DNA of 64,000 nucleotides, taken from contig NZ_JABBGE010000013.1 of NCBI RefSeq assembly GCF_012927245.1, positions 163,627 through 227,626 on the forward strand, read 5' to 3'. Origin of the DNA: Streptomyces sp. R302. GTDB lineage: Bacteria; Actinomycetota; Actinomycetes; Streptomycetales; Streptomycetaceae. Shown piece after piece: positions 1-9,874 of this stretch. The notes beneath the pieces are model-generated. The model was not told the DNA's origin. It was given only the letters and a program-made list of their open reading frames with translations, and did not search any database. A program made the position numbers and the translations under genes. The first letter of the stretch is position 1. The number at the start of each line of letters is the position of its first letter.

Positions 1-1
1 G

Positions 2-1810
2 CACGCGGCGCTGACCGGGAGCGACCCCGGCGACGGGGCGGTGGTCGCCACCGCTCCCAAGGAGGTCGGCCTCATCTTCTCGGAACAGGTCGCGATGAGC
101 GCCGACTCGATCCGGGTCCTCGACCCCTCGGGCCGGCGCGCCGACACCGGCGAGATCATCAACCTGTGCAGCGGTGCCGTCGTCAAGTACGGAGTGGCCC
201 TGCGGGCCGGTCTGCCGGACGGCACCTACACCGTCGCCTGGCAGACCGTCTCCGCCGACAGCCACCCCATCGCCGGGGCCTTCACCTTCTCCATCGGCGC
301 CCCCTCCGCCACCTCGGTCGCGCTGCCCGAGCAGACGGCCGGCGGCGGGGTCGTCGGCGCCCTCTACGGGATCGCGCGCTATCTGTCGTACGCGGGCTTC
401 GCCGTCCTCGTCGGCGGCGGCGCCTTCGTGCTGCTGTGCTGGCCGCGCGGCGCGGGCGTCCGGCCCGTGCAGCGGACCGTGGTCCGGGGCTGGCTGACCC
501 TCACCGGCGCCACCCTGGCCATGCTGCTGCTCCGCGGCCCGTACACCGGCTCCGGCAGGCTCGCCGACGTCTTCGACCTGGCCGGGCTCCAGGCCGTGCT
601 CCAGACCAAGACGGGGGCCGCGCTCACCTCCCGGCTGCTGCTGCTCGGGGCGGCCGCGCTCTTCGTCGCCGTCCTCTTCGGCGCGTACGCCCGGCGCACC
701 GACCCCAAGGAGCGCAAGGACCTCGCCTTCGGCCTGGGCCTCGGCGGCACCGTGGTCGCCGCGGGCATCGCCGGCACCTGGGCGCTCGCCGAGCACGCCT
801 CCACCGGCATCCAGCCCGGCATCGCCATGCCGGTCGACATCCTGCACCTCCTGGCGGTCGCCGCCTGGCTCGGCGGGCTCACCACCCTGCTGGTCGCCCT
901 CTACCGGGCGCCCTCCGTCGAGCGCGCGGCCGTCGAGCGCTTCTCCCGGGTCGCCTTCGTCTCGGTCGCCGCCCTGGTGGCCACCGGCCTCTACCAGTCC
1001 TGGCGCCAGGTCGGCTCCTGGTCCGCCCTCACCGGCACCCGGTACGGGCAGCTGCTCCTGGTGAAGATCGGCCTGATGGCGGTACTCGTCGGCATCGCCT
1101 GGATATCCCGCCGCTGGACCCGTCGCCTGGCGGATCGGACGGCGTCGGAGACCGGGGAGGAGGAGCTTGAGCCTGATCCGGAGAGCGCCGAAGAGGAGCT
1201 TCAGGAGCAGGACCCTCAGGACGGGCCCGATCCCGAGCGGGCCGCCCAGCTCGCCCGGCAGCGGGCCGCCGTGGCCACCGCCCGGCGGAAGAAGGCGCGG
1301 GACGCGGACCCCGAGCGGACCGGCCTGCGCCGCTCGGTGCTGACCGAGGCCGCCGTGGCCGTCGTCCTGCTCGCCGTGACCACCGTCCTCACCTCCACCG
1401 AGCCCGGCCGCACCGAGGAGGCCGCCCGGAACGGCGGGACGACGGCCGGCTCGGCCGCGGTGCCCGACCGCCCGGTCGACATCCGCCTCCCCTTCGACAC
1501 CGGCGGCGTGGACGGCGAGGGCGTCGTCCGGCTCAGCCTCGACCCGGGCCGCACCGGCGCCAACGCCCTGCACCTCTTCGTGGAGCGCCCCAACGGCAAG
1601 CCGCTGGACGTCCCCGAGATCAAGGTGAACCTCACCCTGGAGGAGAAGGGCGTCGGCCCGCTTCCCGTCGCCCCCGACCGGATCCAGACCGGGCACTGGA
1701 GCGCGAGCGGCGTCCAGCTCCCGCTGCCCGGCGAATGGCGGATCCAGGTGACGGTCCGTACCTCCGAGATCGACCAGACCACCATCGAGAAGAACGTCAA
1801 GATCGGCTGA
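2..1810 (+). CDS. CopC/CopD copper-resistance fusion protein (5' partial)
   Basis: The frame is open to the window edge, so the true start and signal peptide lie upstream. The visible protein opens with HAALTGSDPGDGAVV, the usual mature N-terminus of CopC, where the first His binds copper. Layout over about 602 visible residues: CopC beta-sandwich (about 1-95), a CopD-like membrane part with roughly eight hydrophobic segments (about 115-370), an acidic then Arg/Lys-rich cytoplasmic linker (about 375-440), one more membrane segment, and a C-terminal extracytoplasmic beta domain resembling YtkA. It probably binds copper outside the membrane and passes or imports it. The stop abuts the ATG of the DyP peroxidase, so the two are co-transcribed and probably coupled, which fits copper or haem maturation of secreted enzymes. 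Confidence 0.9.
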   Translation, partial: HAALTGSDPGDGAVVATAPKEVGLIFSEQVAMSADSIRVLDPSGRRADTGEIINLCSGAVVKYGVALRAGLPDGTYTVAWQTVSADSHPIAGAFTFSIGAPSATSVALPEQTAGGGVVGALYGIARYLSYAGFAVLVGGGAFVLLCWPRGAGVRPVQRTVVRGWLTLTGATLAMLLLRGPYTGSGRLADVFDLAGLQAVLQTKTGAALTSRLLLLGAAALFVAVLFGAYARRTDPKERKDLAFGLGLGGTVVAAGIAGTWALAEHASTGIQPGIAMPVDILHLLAVAAWLGGLTTLLVALYRAPSVERAAVERFSRVAFVSVAALVATGLYQSWRQVGSWSALTGTRYGQLLLVKIGLMAVLVGIAWISRRWTRRLADRTASETGEEELEPDPESAEEELQEQDPQDGPDPERAAQLARQRAAVATARRKKARDADPERTGLRRSVLTEAAVAVVLLAVTTVLTSTEPGRTEEAARNGGTTAGSAAVPDRPVDIRLPFDTGGVDGEGVVRLSLDPGRTGANALHLFVERPNGKPLDVPEIKVNLTLEEKGVGPLPVAPDRIQTGHWSASGVQLPLPGEWRIQVTVRTSEIDQTTIEKNVKIG

Positions 1811-3181
1811 ATGACCGTGAGCAACCCCGTGACCGGCCCCGCGTCCGACGGCACCACGCCCGCCTCCACCTCCACCTCCACCTCCGCCTCCACCTCCACC
1901 TCCGTCTCCGTCTCCGACAGCGGCCACCTCGACATCTCCCGGCGCCGGCTGCTCGGCACCGTCGGCGCGGCGGGCGCGGCCGGCCTGGTGATCGGCGCCG
2001 CCGGCGGTGCCGGGATCGCGGCGGCCGTCTCGGAGGACGGCACCGCCACGCCCGGGGCCGGCGGCTCCGGCGCCCTCACCTCGGTGGGGGCCACCGAGGT
2101 GGGCTTCCACGGGCGCCATCAGCCCGGGATCACCACCCCGCTGCAGTCGCGGGGCCATCTGATCGCCTTCGACCTCGCGCCGGGCGCGGGCCGCAGGGAG
2201 GCCGCCGCGCTGCTGCGCCGCTGGTCGGCGACGGCGCGGACGCTGATGGCGGGGGAGGCGCCGGCGTCCGGGGACACCGGGATCGCGCTGGACGCGGGCC
2301 CGTCCTCCCTCACGGTCACCTTCGGCTTCGGCCGCACCTTCTTCGACCGGACCGGCCTCGCCGCCCGGCGCCCGGCGCAGCTCGACCCGCTGCCCGCCTT
2401 CTCCTCCGACGCGGTCGACCCGAAGCGCTCCGAGGGCGACCTGTGGGTGCAGATCGGGGCGGACGACGCCCTGGTCGCCTTCCACGCGCTGCGCGCGCTC
2501 CAGAAGGACGCCGGGGACGCTGCCCGGGTCCGCTGGCAGATGAACGGCTTCAACCGCTCGGCCGGGGCGACCGCGCGCCCGATGACGGCCCGGAACCTGA
2601 TGGGGCAGGTCGACGGCACGAACAACCCGAAGACCACCGACCCCGACTTCGACCGGCGGATCTTCGTCCCGGCCGGGGCGCCCGGCGCCCAGGACTGGAT
2701 GGCGGGCGGCTCCTACGCGGTCGTGCGGCGGATCCGGATGCTCCTGGACGACTGGGAGGGGCTGGCGCGGGAGAAACAGGAGCGGGTCATCGGCCGCCGC
2801 AAGGCGGACGGGGCGCCGCTCTCGGGCGGCTCGGAGACCACTCCGCTGGACCTGGACAAGCTGGGCCCGGACGGAAAGCCCGTCATCCCCGACAACGCCC
2901 ATGCCCGGATCTCCGCCCCCGAACAGAACGGCGGGGCGGCGATGCTGCGCCGGCCCTTCTCCTTCCACGACGGGATCGACGCGGACGGCACCCCGGACGC
3001 CGGACTCCTCTTCGTCTGCTGGCAGGCGGACCCGCTGCGCGGCTTCGTGCCCGTGCAGCGGAAGCTCGACCGGGGCGACGCGCTGTCGGCCTTCATCCGG
3101 CACGAGTCGAGCGGTCTCTACGCCGTACCGGGCGGGGCCGCCGAGGGCGAGTACGTCGGCCAGCGGCTGCTGGAGTCCTGA
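1811..3181 (+). CDS. dtpA: Tat-exported Dyp-type haem peroxidase (DtpA/EfeB type)
   Basis: 456 aa. A Ser/Thr-rich leader (18-36, encoded by a tcc/acc repeat) precedes a twin-arginine signal, SRRRLLG at 43-49, followed by an Ala/Gly hydrophobic core. The catalytic GxxDG motif is GQVDG (265-269, distal Asp 268), His364 in DNAHARIS is the expected haem ligand, and Arg380-381 sit where the family has its distal Arg. The reaction is H2O2-dependent oxidation outside the cell. In S. lividans the DtpA protein is encoded beside copper-trafficking genes and acts in GlxA-dependent development; the copCD neighbour here fits that setting. The ATG directly follows the copCD stop. The symbol rests on family plus context; an EfeB role in haem or iron uptake is the alternative. 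Confidence 0.88.
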   Translation: MTVSNPVTGPASDGTTPASTSTSTSASTSTSVSVSDSGHLDISRRRLLGTVGAAGAAGLVIGAAGGAGIAAAVSEDGTATPGAGGSGALTSVGATEVGFHGRHQPGITTPLQSRGHLIAFDLAPGAGRREAAALLRRWSATARTLMAGEAPASGDTGIALDAGPSSLTVTFGFGRTFFDRTGLAARRPAQLDPLPAFSSDAVDPKRSEGDLWVQIGADDALVAFHALRALQKDAGDAARVRWQMNGFNRSAGATARPMTARNLMGQVDGTNNPKTTDPDFDRRIFVPAGAPGAQDWMAGGSYAVVRRIRMLLDDWEGLAREKQERVIGRRKADGAPLSGGSETTPLDLDKLGPDGKPVIPDNAHARISAPEQNGGAAMLRRPFSFHDGIDADGTPDAGLLFVCWQADPLRGFVPVQRKLDRGDALSAFIRHESSGLYAVPGGAAEGEYVGQRLLES

Positions 3182-3241
3182 GGCCGGGCCGAGGGCTGAG
3201 ACGGGGCGGGGCAGGGCGCCGGGGCGCATTAGGGTGACGGT

Positions 3242-4177
3242 ATGTCCGCCACCCGGTACACCTACCTCGGTCCCGAAGGCACGTTCACGGAGGCCGCGCT
3301 GCGGAGCCTGCCCGAGGCGGCCACGCGGGAACTCGTCCCCATGGTCTCGGTCCCGGCCGCGCTCGACGCCGTACGGAACGGGGAGGCGGCCGCCGCGCTC
3401 GTCCCGATCGAGAACTCGGTCGAGGGCGGGGTGACGGCGACCCTCGACGAGCTGGCCTCCGGCGAGCCGCTGATGATCTACCGCGAGGTGCTGCTGCCGA
3501 TCGCCTTCGCGCTGCTCGTGCGCCCCGGGACCGCGCTGTCGGACGTCAAGACGGTGACGGGCCATCCGGTGGCCCAGCCGCAGGTGCGCAACTGGCTGCG
3601 CAAGCACCTCCCGGAGGCGGTGTGGGAGTCGGCGGCGTCCAACGCGGACGGCGCCCGGCTGGTGCAGGAGGGGCGGTTCGACGCGGCCTTCGCGGGTGAG
3701 TTCGCGGCGGCGACGTACGGCCTGGAGGCACTGGTCAAGGAGATCCACGACGCGGAGAACGCGGAGACGCGGTTCGTGCTCGTGGGCCGGCCGGCCCGGC
3801 CGGCGGCGCCGACCGGCGCGGACAAGACCTCGGTGGTGCTGTGGCTGGGTGACGATCATCCGGGTGCCCTTCTGGAACTCCTGCAGGAGTTCGCGGTGCG
3901 TGGGGTGAACCTGATGCTGATCCAGTCCCGGCCGACGGGGGCGGGGATCGGGAACTACTGCTTCGCCGTGGACGCCGAGGGCCATGTCTCGGACCGGCGG
4001 GTCGCCGAGGCGCTGATGGGTCTGAAGCGGATCTGCCCGCAGGTGCGCTTCCTCGGCTCGTATCCGCGTGCGGGTGCGTCCCGCGCGGACGTGAGGCCGC
4101 TGCGGCGGGGGACCTCGGACGAAGAGTTCACGGCTGCCTCCGACTGGCTGGCGAGGGCCCAGGACGGCAGGGCCTGA
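3242..4177 (+). CDS. pheA: Prephenate dehydratase
   Basis: 311 aa monofunctional prephenate dehydratase (prephenate to phenylpyruvate, phenylalanine synthesis, cytoplasm). The N-terminal YTYLGPEGTFTEAAL opening, IENSVEGGV and NAETRFVLVG (the TRF catalytic motif) mark the dehydratase domain (about 1-185). A C-terminal ACT domain (about 200-280) has GALLELLQEFAVRGVNL and IQSRPTG, the position of the ESRP phenylalanine-binding motif, so allosteric feedback by Phe is expected. The short 60-base gap after dtpA may give read-through, but function is unrelated. Length is normal for actinobacteria. Confidence 0.96.
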   Translation: MSATRYTYLGPEGTFTEAALRSLPEAATRELVPMVSVPAALDAVRNGEAAAALVPIENSVEGGVTATLDELASGEPLMIYREVLLPIAFALLVRPGTALSDVKTVTGHPVAQPQVRNWLRKHLPEAVWESAASNADGARLVQEGRFDAAFAGEFAAATYGLEALVKEIHDAENAETRFVLVGRPARPAAPTGADKTSVVLWLGDDHPGALLELLQEFAVRGVNLMLIQSRPTGAGIGNYCFAVDAEGHVSDRRVAEALMGLKRICPQVRFLGSYPRAGASRADVRPLRRGTSDEEFTAASDWLARAQDGRA

Positions 4178-4643
4178 CCGCGATAGTGACCGAGCCGCGC
4201 GGTTCGTGCGTTCGTTCGTCCACAGGCAGGCATCATTAGTCCTACCTGCATACTTTTCGGTTTCCCCCATCACTTATCCACAGGGCCAGCGGGCAGGCTG
4301 GGGACAAGTCGACTCCCGTCCCCGACAAGGTCGACAAATCACCCCCGTCACCCCTCGCGCACATGGCCTCCATCCACAGGCCCCACCGCCGTGCACGTCA
4401 GAGCGGGCCCACCCCACTCACCCTCCGGAGCGAGCGATTCCCCTCGAAATGAGTGCGGGAATGGTGTTTGATCACGCAATTCGGAGGTGACGGTCCCGGA
4501 ATCCACAGAACTTCCTCACACCCTGTGGATAACTCGATTCCCTGGAATTTCGAGAACCGCAACAAGGCCCTCAATTCGGGCATACCAACACGCCCTCCTT
4601 TATCCGGTGAGGGCGCACGAGCACACACCGGTAGCCTGGTGGG
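4178..4643. other. Intergenic region upstream of serS with DnaA-box-like sites
   Basis: 466 bases with no convincing gene, lower in GC than its flanks. It holds two perfect DnaA boxes (TTATCCACA at 4274-4282; its complement at 4524-4532) and weaker relatives at 4216-4224 (TCGTCCACA) and near 4371-4380 and 4499-4508 (ATCCACAG cores). The serS promoter must lie here, but I cannot place -35/-10 boxes securely. No T-box specifier or antiterminator pattern was seen. Confidence 0.6.
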
Positions 4644-5933
4644 GTGATTGACCTTCGCCTGCTCCGTGAGGACCCCGACCGTGTTCGCGCCTCCCAGCGC
4701 GCCCGTGGAGAGGACGTCGGCCTCGTCGACGCCCTGCTCTCCGCCGATGAGCGGCGCAGGTCGTCCGGCGTCCGCTTCGACGAGCTCCGTTCCGAGCAGA
4801 AGGCGCTCGGAAAGCTGATCCCCAAGGCCACCCCCGAGGAGCGCGCCGAGCTCCTCCAGCGCGCCGAACAGCTCAAGACCGACGTCAAGGCCGCCGAGGC
4901 CGAGCAGAACGAGGCCGACGAGACGGCCCGTGCGCTCCTCCTCCGGCTCGGCAACATCGTCCACGAGGACGTGCCGGTCGGCGGCGAGGAGGACTTCGTC
5001 GTCCTGGAGACGCACGGCACCATCCGCGACTTCGCCGCCGAGGGCTTCGAGCCCAAGGACCACCTGGAGCTCGGCGAGGCGCTCGGCGCCATCGACGTCG
5101 AGCGCGGCGCCAAGGTCTCCGGCTCGCGCTTCTACTACCTGACCGGCGTCGGCGCGCTCCTGGAGCTCGCGCTGGTCAACGCCGCCATCGCGCAGGCCAC
5201 CGAGGCCGGCTTCATCCCGATGCTCACCCCCGCGCTGGTCCGCCCGCGCGCCATGGAGGGCACCGGCTTCCTCGGCCAGGCCGCGGAGAACGTGTACCAC
5301 CTGGAGAAGGACGACTACTACCTGGTCGGCACCTCCGAGGTCCCGCTCGCCGCGTACCACATGGACGAGATCATCGACGCCGACAAGCTGCCGCTGCGGT
5401 ACGCGGGCTTCTCGCCCTGCTTCCGCCGCGAGGCCGGCACGTACGGCAAGGACACCCGCGGCATCTTCCGCGTCCACCAGTTCGACAAGGTCGAGATGTT
5501 CTCGTACGTCGCGCCCGAGGACGCGGAGAACGAGCACAAGCGGCTCCTGGACTGGGAGAAGCAGTGGCTCACCTCCCTGGAGCTGCCCTTCCAGGTGATC
5601 GACGTCGCCACCGGTGACCTCGGCGCCTCCGCCTCCCGCAAGTTCGACTGCGAGGCGTGGATCCCGACCCAGGGCAAGTACCGCGAGCTGACCTCGGCGT
5701 CCAACTGCGACGGCTTCCAGGCCCGCCGCCTGTCGGTCCGCATGCGCGAGGAGCAGGGCGGCAAGAAGACCGTCCAGCCGCTCGCCACGCTGAACGGCAC
5801 GCTGTGCGCCGTCCCGCGCACCATCGTCGCCATCCTGGAGAACCACCAGCTCGCCGACGGTTCGGTGCGCGTCCCGGAGGTCCTCCGGCCGTACCTGGGC
5901 GGGCGCGAGGTCCTGGAGCCGATCGCCAAGTGA
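4644..5933 (+). CDS. serS: Seryl-tRNA synthetase
   Basis: 429 aa class II aminoacyl-tRNA synthetase that charges tRNA-Ser (and tRNA-Sec where present). The N-terminal coiled-coil arm (about 30-105) starts from MIDLRLLREDPDRV, the family's usual N-terminus, which supports the GTG start at 4644. The class II core has TSEVPLAAYH, motif 2 FRREAGTYGKDTRGIFRVHQ, and a motif 3 region with TLNGTLCAVPRTIVAILENHQ. Full length. Its TGA overlaps the GTG of the next gene by four bases (GTGA), indicating translational coupling with the HAD phosphatase. Confidence 0.98.
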   Translation: MIDLRLLREDPDRVRASQRARGEDVGLVDALLSADERRRSSGVRFDELRSEQKALGKLIPKATPEERAELLQRAEQLKTDVKAAEAEQNEADETARALLLRLGNIVHEDVPVGGEEDFVVLETHGTIRDFAAEGFEPKDHLELGEALGAIDVERGAKVSGSRFYYLTGVGALLELALVNAAIAQATEAGFIPMLTPALVRPRAMEGTGFLGQAAENVYHLEKDDYYLVGTSEVPLAAYHMDEIIDADKLPLRYAGFSPCFRREAGTYGKDTRGIFRVHQFDKVEMFSYVAPEDAENEHKRLLDWEKQWLTSLELPFQVIDVATGDLGASASRKFDCEAWIPTQGKYRELTSASNCDGFQARRLSVRMREEQGGKKTVQPLATLNGTLCAVPRTIVAILENHQLADGSVRVPEVLRPYLGGREVLEPIAK

Positions 5934-6736
5934 GCGCCTTCCCCTACCGCCTGGTCGCGACGGACCTCGACGGCACGCTGCTGCGGGCCGACGAGTCCGT
6001 CTCGGACCGCACCCGGGAGGCGCTCGCCGCGGTGACGGCGGCCGGTGCCGCGCACATCGTCGTCACCGGCCGGGCGGTGCCCTGGACCCGTCACATCCTC
6101 GACGACCTCGGCTACGAGGGGATCGCGGTGTGCGGCCAGGGCGCGCAGGTCTACCACGCAGGCGAGCACCGGCTGCTGACCTCCCTCACCCTGGACCGGC
6201 AGCTCGCCGGGCTCGCCCTGTCCAAGATCGAGGCGGAGATCGGCCCGCTGGCGCTGGCCGCGAGCCGGGACGGCCTGGAGGGCGAGGTCCTGGTGGGCCC
6301 CGGCTACCGGGCCCAGGAGGGCCCGCTGCCGTTCGTGCCGTTCGAGGACCCGGCCGAGGTGTGGGCTGCGCCGCTCACCAAGCTCTACCTCCAGCACCCG
6401 ACGATGAGCGACGACGAGCTGACCGCCGTCGCGCGCGCCACCGTCGGCGGCCTCGTCGACGTGGTCATGGCGGGCCCGGGGATCGTGGAGATCCTGCCGC
6501 TCGGCCTGAGCAAGGCCACCGGCCTCTCGCTGGCGGCGCGCCGGCTGGGCGTGAAGGCGGCGGAGACCATCGCCTTCGGCGACATGCCCAACGACATCCC
6601 GATGTTCGGCTGGGCCGCGCGCGGGGTCGCGATGGGCAACGCGCACGAGGAGCTGCGGGCGGTCGCGGACGAGGTGACCGACTCCAACGAGGAGGACGGC
6701 ATCGCGGTCGTCCTGGAGCGTCTGATGGCGGTCTGA
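5930..6736 (+). CDS. Cof/HAD-superfamily phosphatase
   Basis: 268 aa. Motif I is DLDGTLL near the N-terminus (nucleophile Asp12, general acid Asp14), motif II lies around the VTGR segment, the conserved Lys is in GLSKATGL and motif IV is GDMPNDIPMF; this is the Cof/type IIB HAD layout with a large C2 cap. It probably dephosphorylates sugar phosphates or similar small metabolites in the cytoplasm; the substrate cannot be read from sequence. I chose GTG 5930 because it overlaps the serS stop and is followed at once by the conserved PYRLVATDLDGT. A second, related HAD protein is encoded at 20837-21718. Confidence 0.9.
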   Translation: MSAFPYRLVATDLDGTLLRADESVSDRTREALAAVTAAGAAHIVVTGRAVPWTRHILDDLGYEGIAVCGQGAQVYHAGEHRLLTSLTLDRQLAGLALSKIEAEIGPLALAASRDGLEGEVLVGPGYRAQEGPLPFVPFEDPAEVWAAPLTKLYLQHPTMSDDELTAVARATVGGLVDVVMAGPGIVEILPLGLSKATGLSLAARRLGVKAAETIAFGDMPNDIPMFGWAARGVAMGNAHEELRAVADEVTDSNEEDGIAVVLERLMAV

Positions 6737-6766
6737 CCCGCGTCCCGTACCACCACGGATTCCGTG

Positions 6767-6799
6767 CGAAGGCCCGCTCCCTGAGGGAGCGGGCCTTCG
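6767..6799 (+). terminator. Strong hairpin terminator after serS-HAD
   Basis: A perfect 15-bp inverted repeat (arms 6767-6781 and 6785-6799) with a 3-base loop lies 30 bases after the HAD stop. It is GC-rich without a clear U tract, as is common for Streptomyces terminators. It also sits beyond the 3' end of the convergent rhomboid-like gene, so it may act in both directions. Confidence 0.85.
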
Positions 6800-6879
6800 T
6801 CGGTCGCGGCCCGCGCGGACCGGAGATCCGCGCGCTCGAAGCGGCCGCCACCGGGGGATCCCCCGTTTCCCCCGCACAA

Positions 6880-7551
6880 CTAGTGTGCGCCGGGCGGCCG
6901 TTCGGTCGCGAACGGTTTTCCGTGCGCCGGACGCCGGGTGAGCGGGTAGCAGGCGAGGCCGATGGCGAGCGAGAGGGCGTGCCCGAGGTCGGTGAAGGTG
7001 CGGTCCGTGAGCAGCGGGACGAGGAAGAAGGCCAGCGCGGCGGCCAGGTAGAGCCATCGCCAGGGGCGGGCGATGCGGTAGGTCAGGATCCCCGCGGAGG
7101 CGGCGAGGCCGTAGCTGACGCCGATGTCGACGACGTGCGCCATGCTGCGGGGCACGTCGTGGTGGGTGATCGCGTAGAGGACGACCTGCTGGCTGACGAG
7201 GGTGGCGGCGATGTGGGCGGTGGCCACCGTGAAGAGCCACTTGGGTGTGCCCAGCCAGCGCTCCACGGGCGCGTGGAAGAGCTCGAAGAGGAGCGCGTAG
7301 AAGACCAGTGCGGCCGGATCCTGGATCCAGAAGGCGCTGGCGAGCAGGGCGCGGACCGGGTGGCGGGCGAGCTGGTAGAGGTTGCTGCTGTTGCGGTGCA
7401 GCAGATAGGTCTCGAAGCCGTCGGGCGAGAGGGCGAGGACGAGGCTGGTGACCGCGATGACCGCGAGCCAGAGATGCGTACCGGGTGACGAACGCACCCA
7501 CGACCTGATCGGTCGGGACGGTTCGCCACCCGGAGTGGTTTCGCTCGGCAC
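6880..7551 (-). CDS. Rhomboid-like integral membrane protein
   Basis: 223 aa with about six hydrophobic segments. A serine in DIGVSYGLAASAG and a histidine in DLGHALSLAIG fall in two late membrane segments, as the GxSx serine and the histidine of rhomboid proteases do; FHAPVERWLG matches the L1-loop region of the fold. It is therefore probably a divergent intramembrane serine protease of the actinobacterial rhomboid-like family, though proteolysis is unproven. It stands alone between convergent serS-HAD and the same-strand lpd gene upstream of it (63-base gap), so it may be read from the lpd promoter. Confidence 0.75.
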   Translation of the reverse strand: MPSETTPGGEPSRPIRSWVRSSPGTHLWLAVIAVTSLVLALSPDGFETYLLHRNSSNLYQLARHPVRALLASAFWIQDPAALVFYALLFELFHAPVERWLGTPKWLFTVATAHIAATLVSQQVVLYAITHHDVPRSMAHVVDIGVSYGLAASAGILTYRIARPWRWLYLAAALAFFLVPLLTDRTFTDLGHALSLAIGLACYPLTRRPAHGKPFATERPPGAH

Positions 7552-7614
7552 CTGTCAGTGCCTATCACCTGAAGCCGTGGGGCCCGGTGAGGCCTGGCGG
7601 TGCCTGACGGGACC

Positions 7615-9018
<1,404 letters not shown>

Positions 9019-9175
9019 GACTGACTCCCGAGGGTGATGAGGGTGTTCGGTGCACGTACGAGCCCACAGTAGTCCGGTCGTCCCCGAGCGGCCGGGGTGA
9101 TCCGCCACACCTGTGGACGACTTGTAGGATGACTGGGCAACCGGGTGATCGATCGGATCGGGAGGTACGGGACGG

Positions 9176-9874
9176 ATGGCGGCACTGAGAGCGGCGGGGC
9201 GGACCTCGCTGGTGGACTCCGCGGTGGAGCAGCTGCGGGCCCAGCTCGCCGAGGGCGAGTGGTCCGTCGGCGACCGCATCCCCACCGAGCACGAGCTCGC
9301 CCAGCAGCTCGGCGTCGGCCGCAACACGGTCCGCGAGGCGATCCGCGTCCTCGTCCACGCCGGGCTCCTGGAGTCCCGGCAGGGCAACGGCACCTTCGTC
9401 CGCTCCACCGCCGACCCGGCCGCCGTCCTGCGCGGGGTCCGGCACGCGGGCGCGGGCGATGTCCTGGAGCTGCGGACCGCCCTGGAGGCGGAGGCGGCCA
9501 GGCTCGCCGCCGAGCGGCGGGACACCCACGACCTGCTGCGGCTGCGGGCCGCCCTGACCACCCTGCGCGAGGAGGGCGACCGGGACGCCGACGCCGACCT
9601 CGCCTTCCACCTCGCCGTGGTCGGCGCCACCCACAACGCCGCCTTCATCGAGGTCTACCGCTTCTTCTCCACCCAGGTCCACGAGGTGCTCGTCGAGGCG
9701 CTCGGCGACCGCGCGATGCCTCCGGTCGACATCGACGCCCACGAGGCCCTGGTCGCCGCCGTCGAGGCGGGCGACGCGGACGCCGCCGAACGCCAGGCCC
9801 GCGAGCTGCTGCGGAGACCGGCGGAGACCGTGGCGGCGCTCACGGCGGAGCGCTCCGACGGGACGCGGGCGTGA
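9176..9874 (+). CDS. GntR-family (FadR-type) transcriptional regulator
   Basis: 232 aa. An N-terminal winged helix-turn-helix (about 10-80, with GDRIPTEHELAQQLGVGRNTVREAIRVLVHAGLLESRQGNGTF broken here into GDRIPTEHELAQQLGVGRNT and following residues) is joined to an all-helical FCD effector domain (about 90-215). AFHLAVVGATHN carries the His/Asp pattern that binds metal or carboxylate ligands in FCD proteins. A good GGAGG site precedes ATG 9176. The stop overlaps the GTG of the MFS gene (GTGA), so it probably controls that transporter and itself; the ligand is unknown. Confidence 0.92.
   Translation: MAALRAAGRTSLVDSAVEQLRAQLAEGEWSVGDRIPTEHELAQQLGVGRNTVREAIRVLVHAGLLESRQGNGTFVRSTADPAAVLRGVRHAGAGDVLELRTALEAEAARLAAERRDTHDLLRLRAALTTLREEGDRDADADLAFHLAVVGATHNAAFIEVYRFFSTQVHEVLVEALGDRAMPPVDIDAHEALVAAVEAGDADAAERQARELLRRPAETVAALTAERSDGTRA

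Noticed and set aside
4178..4643. T-box leader for serS
   Set aside because: I could not find the conserved T-box antiterminator word or a specifier loop.
4398..5846. 482-codon minus-strand open frame opposite serS
   Set aside because: Shadow of serS: its codon periodicity follows the plus-strand gene and the product is low-complexity Arg/Gly/Leu/Val without homology. The same holds for other long antisense frames in this GC-rich window.
9112..9120. DnaA box before the GntR regulator gene
   Set aside because: A single TGTGGACGA word with one mismatch and no neighbours; not enough to call.
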